Notes under the pieces: model-generated
Database searches by the model: none
Told to the model about the DNA's origin: nothing
What the model saw: the letters and a program-made list of their open reading frames with translations, nothing else
Part shown: positions 42,761 through 50,692 of the stretch, one piece after another
How positions within the stretch are numbered: the first letter of the stretch is position 1
How the letters are laid out: each line of letters opens with the position of its first letter
NCBI RefSeq assembly: GCF_042655435.1
Contig: NZ_JBHSMG010000002.1
Location: forward strand, 799,255 to 863,254
DNA: 64,000 nt
Reading direction: 5' to 3'
DNA from: Lysinimonas soli
GTDB taxonomy: Bacteria > Actinomycetota > Actinomycetes > Actinomycetales > Microbacteriaceae
Translations under genes and position numbers: made by a program

Positions 42761-45217
42761 ATGTCGCAGCCTCCCGCCGCGCCCTCGGTGTCGCCGCGCG
42801 TGCGGGCGCTGCACGCGCGCATGACCCTCGAGGAGAAGCTCGCGCAGATCGTCGGGTACTGGCTCGACCAGAACGGTGTCGTGGCACCCATGCAGAGCGA
42901 GATGGCGGCGGGCCGGCCGCGGGTGAGCGATCTCGCCGAGGTGACGCGCGACGGCCTGGGGCACTTCAGCCGGGTCTACGGCACGCGACCCGTCGACCCG
43001 GTCGAGCGCGCCCGATGGCTGTGGGCGGAGCAGCGGCGGCTGAAGCGCGAGACGCGCCTGGGCATCCCCGCGCTCGTGCACGAGGAGTGCCTGACCGGAC
43101 TCGCCGCCTGGAAGGCGGCCACCTTCCCGACCCCGCTGGCGTGGGGGGCGACGTTCGACCCCGACCTCGTCTACGAGATGGCCGCGGCCATCGGCGACTC
43201 GATGAAGACGCTCGGCGTGCACCAGGGTCTCGCCCCCGTGCTGGACGTCGTGAGCGATCCGCGCTGGGGGCGCGTCGACGAGTGCATCAGCGAAGACCCG
43301 TACGTCGTCGGCACGCTGGGCACCGCCTACGTCCGCGGCCTGCAGGATGCCGGCATCCACGCCACGCTCAAGCACTTCATCGGGTACTCGGCGTCGCGCG
43401 CCGGCCGCAACCACGCCCCCGTGCACGCGGGGCCGCGCGAGATCGCGGATGTCTACCTCCCGCCGTTCGAAATGGCGATCCTCGAGGGCGGCGCCAAGTC
43501 GGTCATGAACTCGTACGCCGACATCGACGGAGTCCCCCTGGCCTCCAGCACCTCGTATCTCACGGGAGTGCTGCGCGACGAACTGGGCTTCACCGGAGTC
43601 GTCGTCGCCGACTACTTCGCGGTGGCCTTCCTCGAGGTCATGCACGCGGTCGCCGCCGATCGCGGCGAGGCGGCGGCGCTGGCCCTCGAGGCGGGCATCG
43701 ACATCGAGCTGCCGACCGGCGACGCGTTCCTGCAGCCCCTGGCCGACCGGATCCGCGCGGGCCGGTTCGACGAGGCCTACGTCGATCGCGCGGTGCTCCG
43801 GGCGCTCGCCCAGAAGGAGGAGCTCGGCCTGCTCGAGGCGGACGCCTACGAGGACGAGCCGCCCTCGCACGTCGACCTCGACTCCCCCCGCCATCGGCAA
43901 CTGGCGCGCGTGCTGGCTCAGGAGTCCGTCATCCTGCTCTCCAACGACGGAGTGCTCCCACTCGGCGACGGGACCGATGCGGCGCGCAGGATCGCCGTCA
44001 TCGGCCCGAACGCGCACCGGGCCGAAGCCCTGCAGGGCTGCTACTCCTTCGCCAACCACGTGCTCGCCCACCATCCCGAGGTTCCGCTCGGCGTCGAGAT
44101 GCCCACGATCCTCGACGCCTTCGAGCGCGCGACCGCCCGCGGCGGGGCCGAGATCGTGTTCGCCGAGGGGTGCACGGTCGAGGGCGACGACCGCTCGGGC
44201 TTCGAGGAGGCCGTGCGGGCGGCGCAGTCGGCCGACGTCGCCGTCGTGGTCGTCGGCGATCAGGCCGGGCTGTTCGGTCGGGGCACCGTCGGCGAGGGCA
44301 ACGACACCGAATCGCTCGAGCTGCCCGGCGTGCAGCGCGAGCTCGTCGAGGCGGTGGTGGCGACGGGGACCCCGGTCGTGATGGTGGTCGTGAGCGGGCG
44401 GCCGTACGTTCTGGATTGGGCGCTCGACGGGGTCGGAGCTCGACCGGGCGCGACCTTGCAGGCCTTCTTCCCGGGAGAGGGGGGCGGCCTGGCGATCGCC
44501 GACGTGATCCTCGGCGACGTCAACCCCTCGGGTCGGCTCCCGCTCTCGTTGCCGCGTTCCGCGGGCGCGCAGCCGTACTCGTACCTGCACCCCATCCTCG
44601 GCGGCCCCTCGGATGTGACGGCCGCCGATTCGACGCCGCTGCGCCCGTTCGGTTTCGGCCTCGGCTACAGCGGGTTCGAGTACTCCGAGTTCGAGGTCGA
44701 CCACGAGGTCGCGGCCGGCGGAACCTTCGCGGCCCGGGTGACCGTGACGAACGTCGGGTCCCGCGCGGGCGCCGAGGTCGTGCAGCTGTACGGCCACGAC
44801 CTCCAGGCCACCATCGCCCGGCCGGTCGCACAGCTGCTGGCCTACGCGCGCGTGGCGATCCCTGCCGGCGAGAGCGCCCGGATCGAGTTCTCGGTCCCGA
44901 CCGGGCGGCTGGCATTCACCGACCGCCGGATGCGGAAGATCGTCGAACCCGGCGACGTGGAGATCTGGGTCGGTTCCCACGCGGCGGCATCGCCCCCCGA
45001 TCGGCCCGGCCCGGCGATCGTCGGAGGTCGACACGTCTCGGGGCACGGCGTTCCCGGCGTCGCGACCGAGCGTGCCAGGCTGTCGATCGTCGGCCCGCGC
45101 CATGATGTCGAGCGCAGCGATCCGCGGCAGGCGGCCTGGAGCGCGACCGCTCTGGGCGCGGGTGGCGCCACGCCGGATCGAGACCTGGACCGCGACAGCG
45201 AGAGGAGTCGATCGTGA
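42761..45217 (+). CDS. GH3 family beta-glycosidase, probable cytoplasmic beta-xylosidase
   Basis: 818 residues. The N-terminal barrel has KHFIGYSASRAGRNHAP and the nucleophile Asp in FTGVVVADYFAV. The alpha/beta sandwich domain includes VVVGDQAGLFGRGTVGEG and the C-terminal FnIII-like domain GFEYSEFEVD. About 75 further residues at the end are low-complexity. No signal peptide, so it acts on imported sugars. AGAAAGAAG precedes the ATG. The sequence suits xylo-oligosaccharide- or glucoside-cleaving GH3; xylosidase is favoured by context. GTGA overlap with the next gene. Confidence 0.85.
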   Translation: MSQPPAAPSVSPRVRALHARMTLEEKLAQIVGYWLDQNGVVAPMQSEMAAGRPRVSDLAEVTRDGLGHFSRVYGTRPVDPVERARWLWAEQRRLKRETRLGIPALVHEECLTGLAAWKAATFPTPLAWGATFDPDLVYEMAAAIGDSMKTLGVHQGLAPVLDVVSDPRWGRVDECISEDPYVVGTLGTAYVRGLQDAGIHATLKHFIGYSASRAGRNHAPVHAGPREIADVYLPPFEMAILEGGAKSVMNSYADIDGVPLASSTSYLTGVLRDELGFTGVVVADYFAVAFLEVMHAVAADRGEAAALALEAGIDIELPTGDAFLQPLADRIRAGRFDEAYVDRAVLRALAQKEELGLLEADAYEDEPPSHVDLDSPRHRQLARVLAQESVILLSNDGVLPLGDGTDAARRIAVIGPNAHRAEALQGCYSFANHVLAHHPEVPLGVEMPTILDAFERATARGGAEIVFAEGCTVEGDDRSGFEEAVRAAQSADVAVVVVGDQAGLFGRGTVGEGNDTESLELPGVQRELVEAVVATGTPVVMVVVSGRPYVLDWALDGVGARPGATLQAFFPGEGGGLAIADVILGDVNPSGRLPLSLPRSAGAQPYSYLHPILGGPSDVTAADSTPLRPFGFGLGYSGFEYSEFEVDHEVAAGGTFAARVTVTNVGSRAGAEVVQLYGHDLQATIARPVAQLLAYARVAIPAGESARIEFSVPTGRLAFTDRRMRKIVEPGDVEIWVGSHAAASPPDRPGPAIVGGRHVSGHGVPGVATERARLSIVGPRHDVERSDPRQAAWSATALGAGGATPDRDLDRDSERSRS

Positions 45218-46383
45218 CTCAGACCAAGACCATCCGGGTGGCCATGATCGGCCACGGCTTCATGGGAGTCGCGCACTCCCAGGCCTGGCGCGTCGCGCCG
45301 AGGTTCTTCGATTTGCCGGCGCGGCCGGTCATGTCGGTGCTGGTCGGGCGGGATGCCGGGAGCGCTTCGGCCGCCGCGCAGCGACTCGGCTGGGAGTCGA
45401 GCTCCGACGACTGGCGCGAGGTCGTCGCGCGCCCCGACATCGACCTCGTCGACATCTGCTCGCCGGGCGACAGCCACGCCGAGATCGCGATCGCCGCCCT
45501 GCGGGCCGGTAAGCACGTGCTCTGCGAGAAGCCTCTGGCCAACACGGTCGCCGAGGCCGAGGCGATGTCCGAGGCCGCCTCGGTCGCCGCCTCGCGGGGC
45601 GTGTACGCGATGGTCGGCTTCAGCTACCGTCGGGTTCCGGCGATCACCTTCGCCCGCGATCTCATCCGCGCGGGCCGGATCGGCACCCTGCGTCGGGTGC
45701 AGGCGGCCTACCTGCAGGACTGGCTGGTCGACGAGAACGGCCCCATGACCTGGCGGCTCGACAAGGATCGGGCGGGGTCGGGTTCGCTGGGCGACATCGG
45801 CGCGCACGCCGTCGACGCCGTGCAGTTCATCACCGGCCAGACCTTCGAGCAGGTCAGCGGAGCCCTCGAGACCTTCGTGCGCGAGCGGCCCCTGCTGGCC
45901 GAGGGCATCGGACTGGGCGGCACGCCCTCCACCGAACGCGGGGTGGTCACGGTCGACGACGCCGCCTACTTCACCGCGCGGCTCAGCGGCGGCGCCGTCG
46001 CGACGGTCGAGGCGACGCGGTTCGCCACGGGACGCAAGAACGCGTTCCGACTCGAGTTCAGCGGGTCGCGGGGCGCCGTGAGCTTCGATCTCGAACGGAT
46101 GAACGAGCTCGAGTTCTATGACGGCGACGATCCGGCGGGGGAGCAGGGTTTCCGCCGCATCCTCGTGACCGAGCCCGAGCACCCCTATGCCGGAGCGTGG
46201 TGGCCGACCGGTCACGGGCTGGGCTACGAGCACGCCTTCTCGCACCAGGTGCGCGACCTGCTGGTCGACATCGCGGCCGGCCGGCAGCCGGAGCCCTCCT
46301 TCGCCGACGGCCTGCAGGTGCAACGCGTGCTCGACGCGGTCGAGACGAGCGCGGCCAACGGCAGCGGATGGACGCGGGCATGA
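45214..46383 (+). CDS. Gfo/Idh/MocA-family oxidoreductase (ThuB-like), first copy
   Basis: 389 residues, GTG start overlapping the GH3 stop. Rossmann domain with IGHGFMGVAHSQAWR and the family motif HVLCEKPLANT, then a C-terminal alpha/beta domain with GSLGDIGAHAVDAVQF bearing the probable catalytic Asp and His. NAD(P)-dependent oxidation of a sugar or glycoside is expected. Coupled to the ThuA gene by ATGA. Confidence 0.88.
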   Translation: MTQTKTIRVAMIGHGFMGVAHSQAWRVAPRFFDLPARPVMSVLVGRDAGSASAAAQRLGWESSSDDWREVVARPDIDLVDICSPGDSHAEIAIAALRAGKHVLCEKPLANTVAEAEAMSEAASVAASRGVYAMVGFSYRRVPAITFARDLIRAGRIGTLRRVQAAYLQDWLVDENGPMTWRLDKDRAGSGSLGDIGAHAVDAVQFITGQTFEQVSGALETFVRERPLLAEGIGLGGTPSTERGVVTVDDAAYFTARLSGGAVATVEATRFATGRKNAFRLEFSGSRGAVSFDLERMNELEFYDGDDPAGEQGFRRILVTEPEHPYAGAWWPTGHGLGYEHAFSHQVRDLLVDIAAGRQPEPSFADGLQVQRVLDAVETSAANGSGWTRA

Positions 46384-47072
46384 GCCGGGTCGCCCTCATC
46401 GTCCGGGGCGGCTGGGACGGCCACGAGCCCGAGCAGACCACCGACTCGTTCGTTCCCTTCCTCGAGGCCAATGACTTCACCGTGCGGATCGAGACCTCGC
46501 CGGCCGTCTACACGGACGAGGAGTTCATGGACACCGTCGACCTGGTGCTGCAGATCAACACCATGTCGACGATCCAGTCCGAGGAGTTCGCCGGACTCCA
46601 GCGCGCCGTCCTGCGCGGGGCCGGCCTCGCGGGATGGCACGGCGGGATCGCCGACGCGTACCGCGACAACGCCGACTACCTGCACATGATCGGAGGCCAG
46701 TTCGCCCACCACGCGGGCAAGGACCCGGGAGAGCGCACCGGAGAGCAGTCGGACAACTACATCCCCTACACGGTCCACATCACCGAGCTGGGCACCGCGC
46801 ATCCGATCACGGCGGGGATCGGCGACTTCGATCTGGAGACCGAGCAGTACTGGGTGCTGAGCGACGAGTACAACGACGTGCTCGCGACCACGACCCAGGA
46901 GGTCCGTCCGTGGGACGCCTGGCACCGGCCGGTCACCTCTCCGGCCGTCTGGGTGCGCGAGTGGGGGGCCGGCCGAGTCTTCGTGTCGGCGCCGGGTCAC
47001 AAGCTGGACGTGGTGCGGGAGCCCCATGTGCGCACCATCATCGAAAGGGGACTGCTGTGGGCGGCGCGTTGA
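46380..47072 (+). CDS. ThuA-domain protein (glutamine-amidotransferase-like fold)
   Basis: 230 residues: VALIVRGGWDGHEPEQTTDSF at the start, AGWHGGIADAYRDNADYLHMIGG, and HPITAGI near the end, as in ThuA-family proteins. ThuA of rhizobia works with the oxidoreductase ThuB in trehalose and related disaccharide use through 3-keto sugars. Here it sits between two ThuB-like genes and overlaps both, a tightly coupled trio. Exact reaction not known for this protein. Confidence 0.85.
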   Translation: MSRVALIVRGGWDGHEPEQTTDSFVPFLEANDFTVRIETSPAVYTDEEFMDTVDLVLQINTMSTIQSEEFAGLQRAVLRGAGLAGWHGGIADAYRDNADYLHMIGGQFAHHAGKDPGERTGEQSDNYIPYTVHITELGTAHPITAGIGDFDLETEQYWVLSDEYNDVLATTTQEVRPWDAWHRPVTSPAVWVREWGAGRVFVSAPGHKLDVVREPHVRTIIERGLLWAAR

Positions 47073-48157
47073 GGATCGGCATGATCGGGGTCGGCAACAT
47101 CAGCGCCCAGTACCTCGCGCAACTGCCCCGGCTCCCCGACCTCGAACTGATCGCCGTCGCCGACCTCGACCGCGAGCGTGCCGCGACGACCGCTGCCGCG
47201 CACGGGGTGCGCGCCCTCGAGGTCGAGCAGTTGCTCGGCGATCCGGACATCGACGCGGTGCTCAATCTGACGATCCCCGCCGCCCACGTCGAGGTGGCAC
47301 TCCGGGCGCTCGAGGCGGGCAAGCACGTCTACACCGAGAAGCCGTTCGGGCTGACGGTCGCCAGTGCGCTCGAGCTCGTCGCGCCCCGCGCCGACGGACT
47401 GCGGGTGGGCAGCGCTCCGGACACCGTGCTCGGAACCGGGATCCAGACGGCGCGTCGCGCGCTCGACGACGGCCTCATCGGCGACCCGGTGGGGGCGTCG
47501 GTGCATTGGTCGGCGCCCGGGCACGAGCAGTGGCATCCGGCCCCGGCCTTCTACTACCAGCCGGGCGGCGGGCCGCTGTTCGACATGGGCCCCTACTACC
47601 TGACGAGCCTCGTGACGATGTTCGGGCCCGTGGTGCGCGTCGCCGGGCTCACCGGGCGCTCGTCGCGCGAGCGCCGGGTGGTCCAGGGTCCTCTTGCGGG
47701 CACCTCGCTGCCGGTGGAGGTCGACACCCACGTCACGGCGATGCTGGAGCACGCCAACGGGGTGAGCTCGACGGTCACGGTGAGCTTCGAGGTCTGGGCC
47801 ACGAAGTCGCCGCTGTTCGAGGTGTACGGAACCGCGGGGACCCTGCTGATGCCGGATCCGAATCAGTTCTCGGAGCCGGTGAGCGTATGGACCGTCGACG
47901 AGCGCGACTGGCGCGTGCTGCCGGAATCGGCGGGATACCGTGCCGCAGGCCGGGGCATCGGCCTCGCCGACATGGCGGCCGCGATCTCGCACGGCGCCCC
48001 GCACCGCGCCTCCGGTGAGCTGGCGTTCCATGTGCTCGAGATCATGGAGGCCGTGCTCGCCGCCTCGGCGGAGGCGCGGGTCGTCGGGATCGGCAGCACG
48101 GTGGAACGCCCGGCTCCGGTGCCGCTCGGCGGAGGCGAGCGAGCGATCGCCGGGTGA
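47057..48157 (+). CDS. Gfo/Idh/MocA-family oxidoreductase, second copy
   Basis: 366 residues from GTG 47057, with AAAGGGG seven bases upstream, inside the end of the ThuA gene (16-base overlap). Rossmann IGMIGVGNISAQYL, GKHVYTEKPFGLTV, and a C-terminal domain with GGGPLFDMGPYYLTSL. Clearly different from the copy at 45214, so the two probably act on different substrates or catalyse opposite steps. Last gene of the operon. Confidence 0.88.
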   Translation: MGGALRIGMIGVGNISAQYLAQLPRLPDLELIAVADLDRERAATTAAAHGVRALEVEQLLGDPDIDAVLNLTIPAAHVEVALRALEAGKHVYTEKPFGLTVASALELVAPRADGLRVGSAPDTVLGTGIQTARRALDDGLIGDPVGASVHWSAPGHEQWHPAPAFYYQPGGGPLFDMGPYYLTSLVTMFGPVVRVAGLTGRSSRERRVVQGPLAGTSLPVEVDTHVTAMLEHANGVSSTVTVSFEVWATKSPLFEVYGTAGTLLMPDPNQFSEPVSVWTVDERDWRVLPESAGYRAAGRGIGLADMAAAISHGAPHRASGELAFHVLEIMEAVLAASAEARVVGIGSTVERPAPVPLGGGERAIAG

Positions 48158-48185
48158 TCCGGGCGGTCCTGCCCTGCACGTCGTC

Positions 48186-48223
48186 GGGGCTGATTTGGCG
48201 CCGATGACAACAAAATCGGCCCC
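48186..48223 (+). terminator. Hairpin after the GH3 operon
   Basis: ggggctgattt (48186-48196) pairs with aaatcggcccc (48213-48223), 11 positions with one G-U, 16-base loop. It may end the operon, or be an operator of the ROK gene that starts 30 bases on. Confidence 0.55.
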
Positions 48224-48241
48224 GGGTCTCGACCCCTTGGA

Positions 48242-48247
48242 TACAGT
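48242..48247 (+). promoter_or_regulatory. -10 hexamer of a leaderless ROK transcript
   Basis: TACAGT six bases before the GTG at 48254; no Shine-Dalgarno. Confidence 0.55.
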
Positions 48248-48253
48248 GGCGGC

Positions 48254-49432
48254 GTGACAGGCCCCGTGATCGGCCCCGGACGCAACCTCGACGGGGTGCG
48301 CCGGGGCAACCTCTCGTCGGTGCTCGGCTTCGTGCACCGGACCGGGGGCGTGTCACGCTCGCAGATCACGCAGCTCACCGGACTGAACCGTTCGACGGTC
48401 GCCGCGCTGGTCGGCGAGCTCGTCGAGTTGCGGCTCGTGGTCGAGAACAGCCCGGAGGCCACCAACCGCGTCGGCAGGCCGTCCCCGGTCGTCACGCCCC
48501 ATCCCCGCACCGTCGCCATCGCGGTGAACCCCGAGGTCGACGCGGTCACGATCGGGATCGTGGGGCTGGGTGCGCGGGTCGATCGCCGCATCCGGCACGA
48601 GGTCGACCACGCGGTGACGCCCGAGGAGACCGCCGCGATCGTCGCGGGGGTCCTCACCGAGCTGGCGGAGGACCTGGCCGGGCGACGGGTGATGGGGATC
48701 GGGCTCGCCGTTCCCGGGCTGGTGCGCTCGCTCGACGGCATGGTGCGGTGGGCCCCCCACCTGGGTTGGACGGATGCCGCGGTCGTGCCGCTGATCGAAG
48801 CCGCAACCGGGCATCGGGCGCGCGCGGGCAACGACGCCAGTCTCGGCGGATGGGCGGAGCACCTCTTCGGCGTCGGGCAGGGCGTCGACGATCAGATCTA
48901 CCTCAACGGCGGCGCGAGCGGCATCGGCGGCGCCGTGATCTCGGAGGGGAAGGCGCTCGGCGGCCACCGCGGGTTCGCCGGCGAGTTCGGCCAGAACCGA
49001 CCGGGTTTCGTCGACCCCGCCGACCGCAGAACGCCCGGCGGCACCCTGGAGGACGAGGTCAGTCGCGCCCGGCTGCTCTCGGTGCTCGGCATGACCGGGG
49101 GCGACGAGGCGGCACTCGAGAGCGCTCTGCTGAGTTCCACCTCGCCTGCGGTGCACGAGGAGCTCGGTCGTCAACGTCGTGTGCTCGCCGTCGGGCTCAG
49201 CAACGCGATCAACGTGCTCAACCCCGAGCTGGTCGTGCTCGGGGGCTTTCTCGCCAGCCTGCACGCCTGCGATCCCGAGGCGCTCGCGCGGGAGGTGGCT
49301 GCACAGGCCGTGCCCGCCGCCTGGGAGGGGACGCGCATCCAGCCGGCCGCCCTCGGTGAGGACCGGCTGATGATCGGCGCCGCGGAGCTCGCGTTCGCCG
49401 AGCTGCTGGCCGACCCCGCCTCGGTCGTCTGA
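48254..49432 (+). CDS. ROK-family transcriptional regulator (XylR/NagC type)
   Basis: 392 residues. Winged HTH at about 20-75 (SRSQITQLTGLNRSTVAALVGELVEL) followed by a ROK sugar-binding fold with GIGLAVPGLV, AGNDASLGGWAEHLFG and GGHRGFAGEFGQ. The DxGxT phosphate loop of kinases is absent, so it is a regulator. The usual CxCGxxGC zinc cluster after the GHxxxxE-like segment is missing, replaced by RPGFVDPADRRTPGG. It may control xylA-xylB or the neighbouring operon. Confidence 0.88.
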   Translation: MTGPVIGPGRNLDGVRRGNLSSVLGFVHRTGGVSRSQITQLTGLNRSTVAALVGELVELRLVVENSPEATNRVGRPSPVVTPHPRTVAIAVNPEVDAVTIGIVGLGARVDRRIRHEVDHAVTPEETAAIVAGVLTELAEDLAGRRVMGIGLAVPGLVRSLDGMVRWAPHLGWTDAAVVPLIEAATGHRARAGNDASLGGWAEHLFGVGQGVDDQIYLNGGASGIGGAVISEGKALGGHRGFAGEFGQNRPGFVDPADRRTPGGTLEDEVSRARLLSVLGMTGGDEAALESALLSSTSPAVHEELGRQRRVLAVGLSNAINVLNPELVVLGGFLASLHACDPEALAREVAAQAVPAAWEGTRIQPAALGEDRLMIGAAELAFAELLADPASVV

Positions 49433-49465
49433 CGCGGCTGCGGATCGCCTCGTGGTTCGTGGCGG

Positions 49466-49481
49466 TACAACGTTGTAGAGT
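49466..49481 (+). promoter_or_regulatory. LacI operator and -10 before the lacI at 49523
   Basis: TACAACGTTGTA (49466-49477) is a perfect palindrome. A likely -10, TAGAGT (49476-49481), overlaps its end, pointing to autorepression. Identical to the site at 50605. Confidence 0.75.
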
Positions 49482-49522
49482 GTCGCTGCCCCGCCAGCGG
49501 GCGGGCGGTGAGGAGCGCGCGG

Positions 49523-50542
49523 ATGGCGTCGACGCTGCATGATGTCGCGCACCTCGCCGGCGTCTCGATCAAGACGGTGTCGAACGTCATCAACGACTAT
49601 CCGCACGTCCGTCCCAGCACGCGTGCGAAGGTCGAGGCGGCGATCGCCGAACTGGGCTATCAGCCGAATCTCTCGGCACGCAGCCTGCGGTCAGGCCGCA
49701 CCGGGGTGATCGGCCTTGCCCTGCCCGAGCTCAGCCTGAGCTACTTCGCGGAGCTGGCCGACCGGGTCATCGCGGCGGCGGAGCGCCGCGGTCTGACGGT
49801 GCTCATCGAGCAGACCGGCGGCGACCGCCGTCGCGAGCTCGACGTGCTCACGAGCTCGCGCCGGCAGATGACCGACGGTCTGCTGTTCAGCGCGCTCGGC
49901 ATGCACCAGGAGGATGCGGCGCTGCTGTCGGTGCCGTACCCGCTCGTGCTGCTCGGGGAGAACATCTTCGAGGGCCCGACCGATCACGTCACGATGGAGA
50001 ACATCGAGGCGGCCCGCGCCGGCACCGACTACCTCATACGACTCGGGCACCGCCGCATCGCCGTGATCGGAGCGCATCAGGGCGAGGTGATCGGGTCGGC
50101 CGGACTGCGCTTCCGCGGCTACCGCGAGGCGCTCGACGCGGCCGGCATCCCGTTCGACCCGTCACTGGTCGGCTTCGCCGACCCCTGGCACCGCGCGAAC
50201 GGAGCGCTCGCGACGCGGCGGCTGCTCGACGAGGGCGTGGAGTTCGACGCCCTGCTGTGTCTCAACGACACGCTCGCCCTCGGTGCCATGCGCGTGCTGC
50301 AGGAGGCGGGCATCCGAGTTCCGCAGGACGCGTCGGTTCTCGGCTGGGACAACATCGACGAGGCGAAGTACTCGCTGCCAAGTCTGACCACGGTCGACCC
50401 CGGCGTCGACGAGATCGTCGAGACGGCGGTCAGGATCCTGGTCGAGCGGATCGAGTTGCGCGGCGCCGAGGGGCCCGCCCCGCGGGAGATCTTCGCGGGG
50501 TTCTCGATCGTCGAGCGCGAATCCGTCGCCGCCCGCAACTGA
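49523..50542 (+). CDS. LacI-family regulator of abfA
   Basis: 339 residues from ATG 49523 with GAGGAG upstream; the frame is open to 49508. HTH LHDVAHLAGVSIKTVSNVIN, binding core with ASVLGWDNIDEAKYSLPSLTT. It shares the exact TACAACGTTGTA palindrome with the abfA promoter, which makes it the probable repressor of abfA and of itself, induced by arabinose-containing sugars. Confidence 0.9.
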   Translation: MASTLHDVAHLAGVSIKTVSNVINDYPHVRPSTRAKVEAAIAELGYQPNLSARSLRSGRTGVIGLALPELSLSYFAELADRVIAAAERRGLTVLIEQTGGDRRRELDVLTSSRRQMTDGLLFSALGMHQEDAALLSVPYPLVLLGENIFEGPTDHVTMENIEAARAGTDYLIRLGHRRIAVIGAHQGEVIGSAGLRFRGYREALDAAGIPFDPSLVGFADPWHRANGALATRRLLDEGVEFDALLCLNDTLALGAMRVLQEAGIRVPQDASVLGWDNIDEAKYSLPSLTTVDPGVDEIVETAVRILVERIELRGAEGPAPREIFAGFSIVERESVAARN

Positions 50543-50556
50543 TCGGCGCCGAGGGG

Positions 50557-50616
50557 TTGACAGTGCGCGAGGGGCTCGGCAAGATGCTTTTTGCAACGTT
50601 TACATACAACGTTGTA
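50557..50616 (+). promoter_or_regulatory. abfA promoter with tandem LacI operators
   Basis: TTGACA (50557-50562), 17-base spacer, CAAGAT (50580-50585). Just downstream lie a degenerate site TGCAACGTTTAC (50592-50603) and the perfect site TACAACGTTGTA (50605-50616), centres 13 bases apart. A wider inverted repeat GTTTAC/GTAAAC (50598-50603 and 50614-50619) frames the perfect site. Confidence 0.8.
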
Positions 50617-50692
50617 AACCTTGCGAAGGCCGGTCCGGGCCCCTAGGTCGAGAAGTCCCGGACGCCCCTCAGCCTCCAACAGAAAGAGCGCC

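Noticed and set aside
48254..49432. ROK protein as a glucokinase
   Set aside because: Has an N-terminal winged HTH and lacks the DxGxT phosphate loop.
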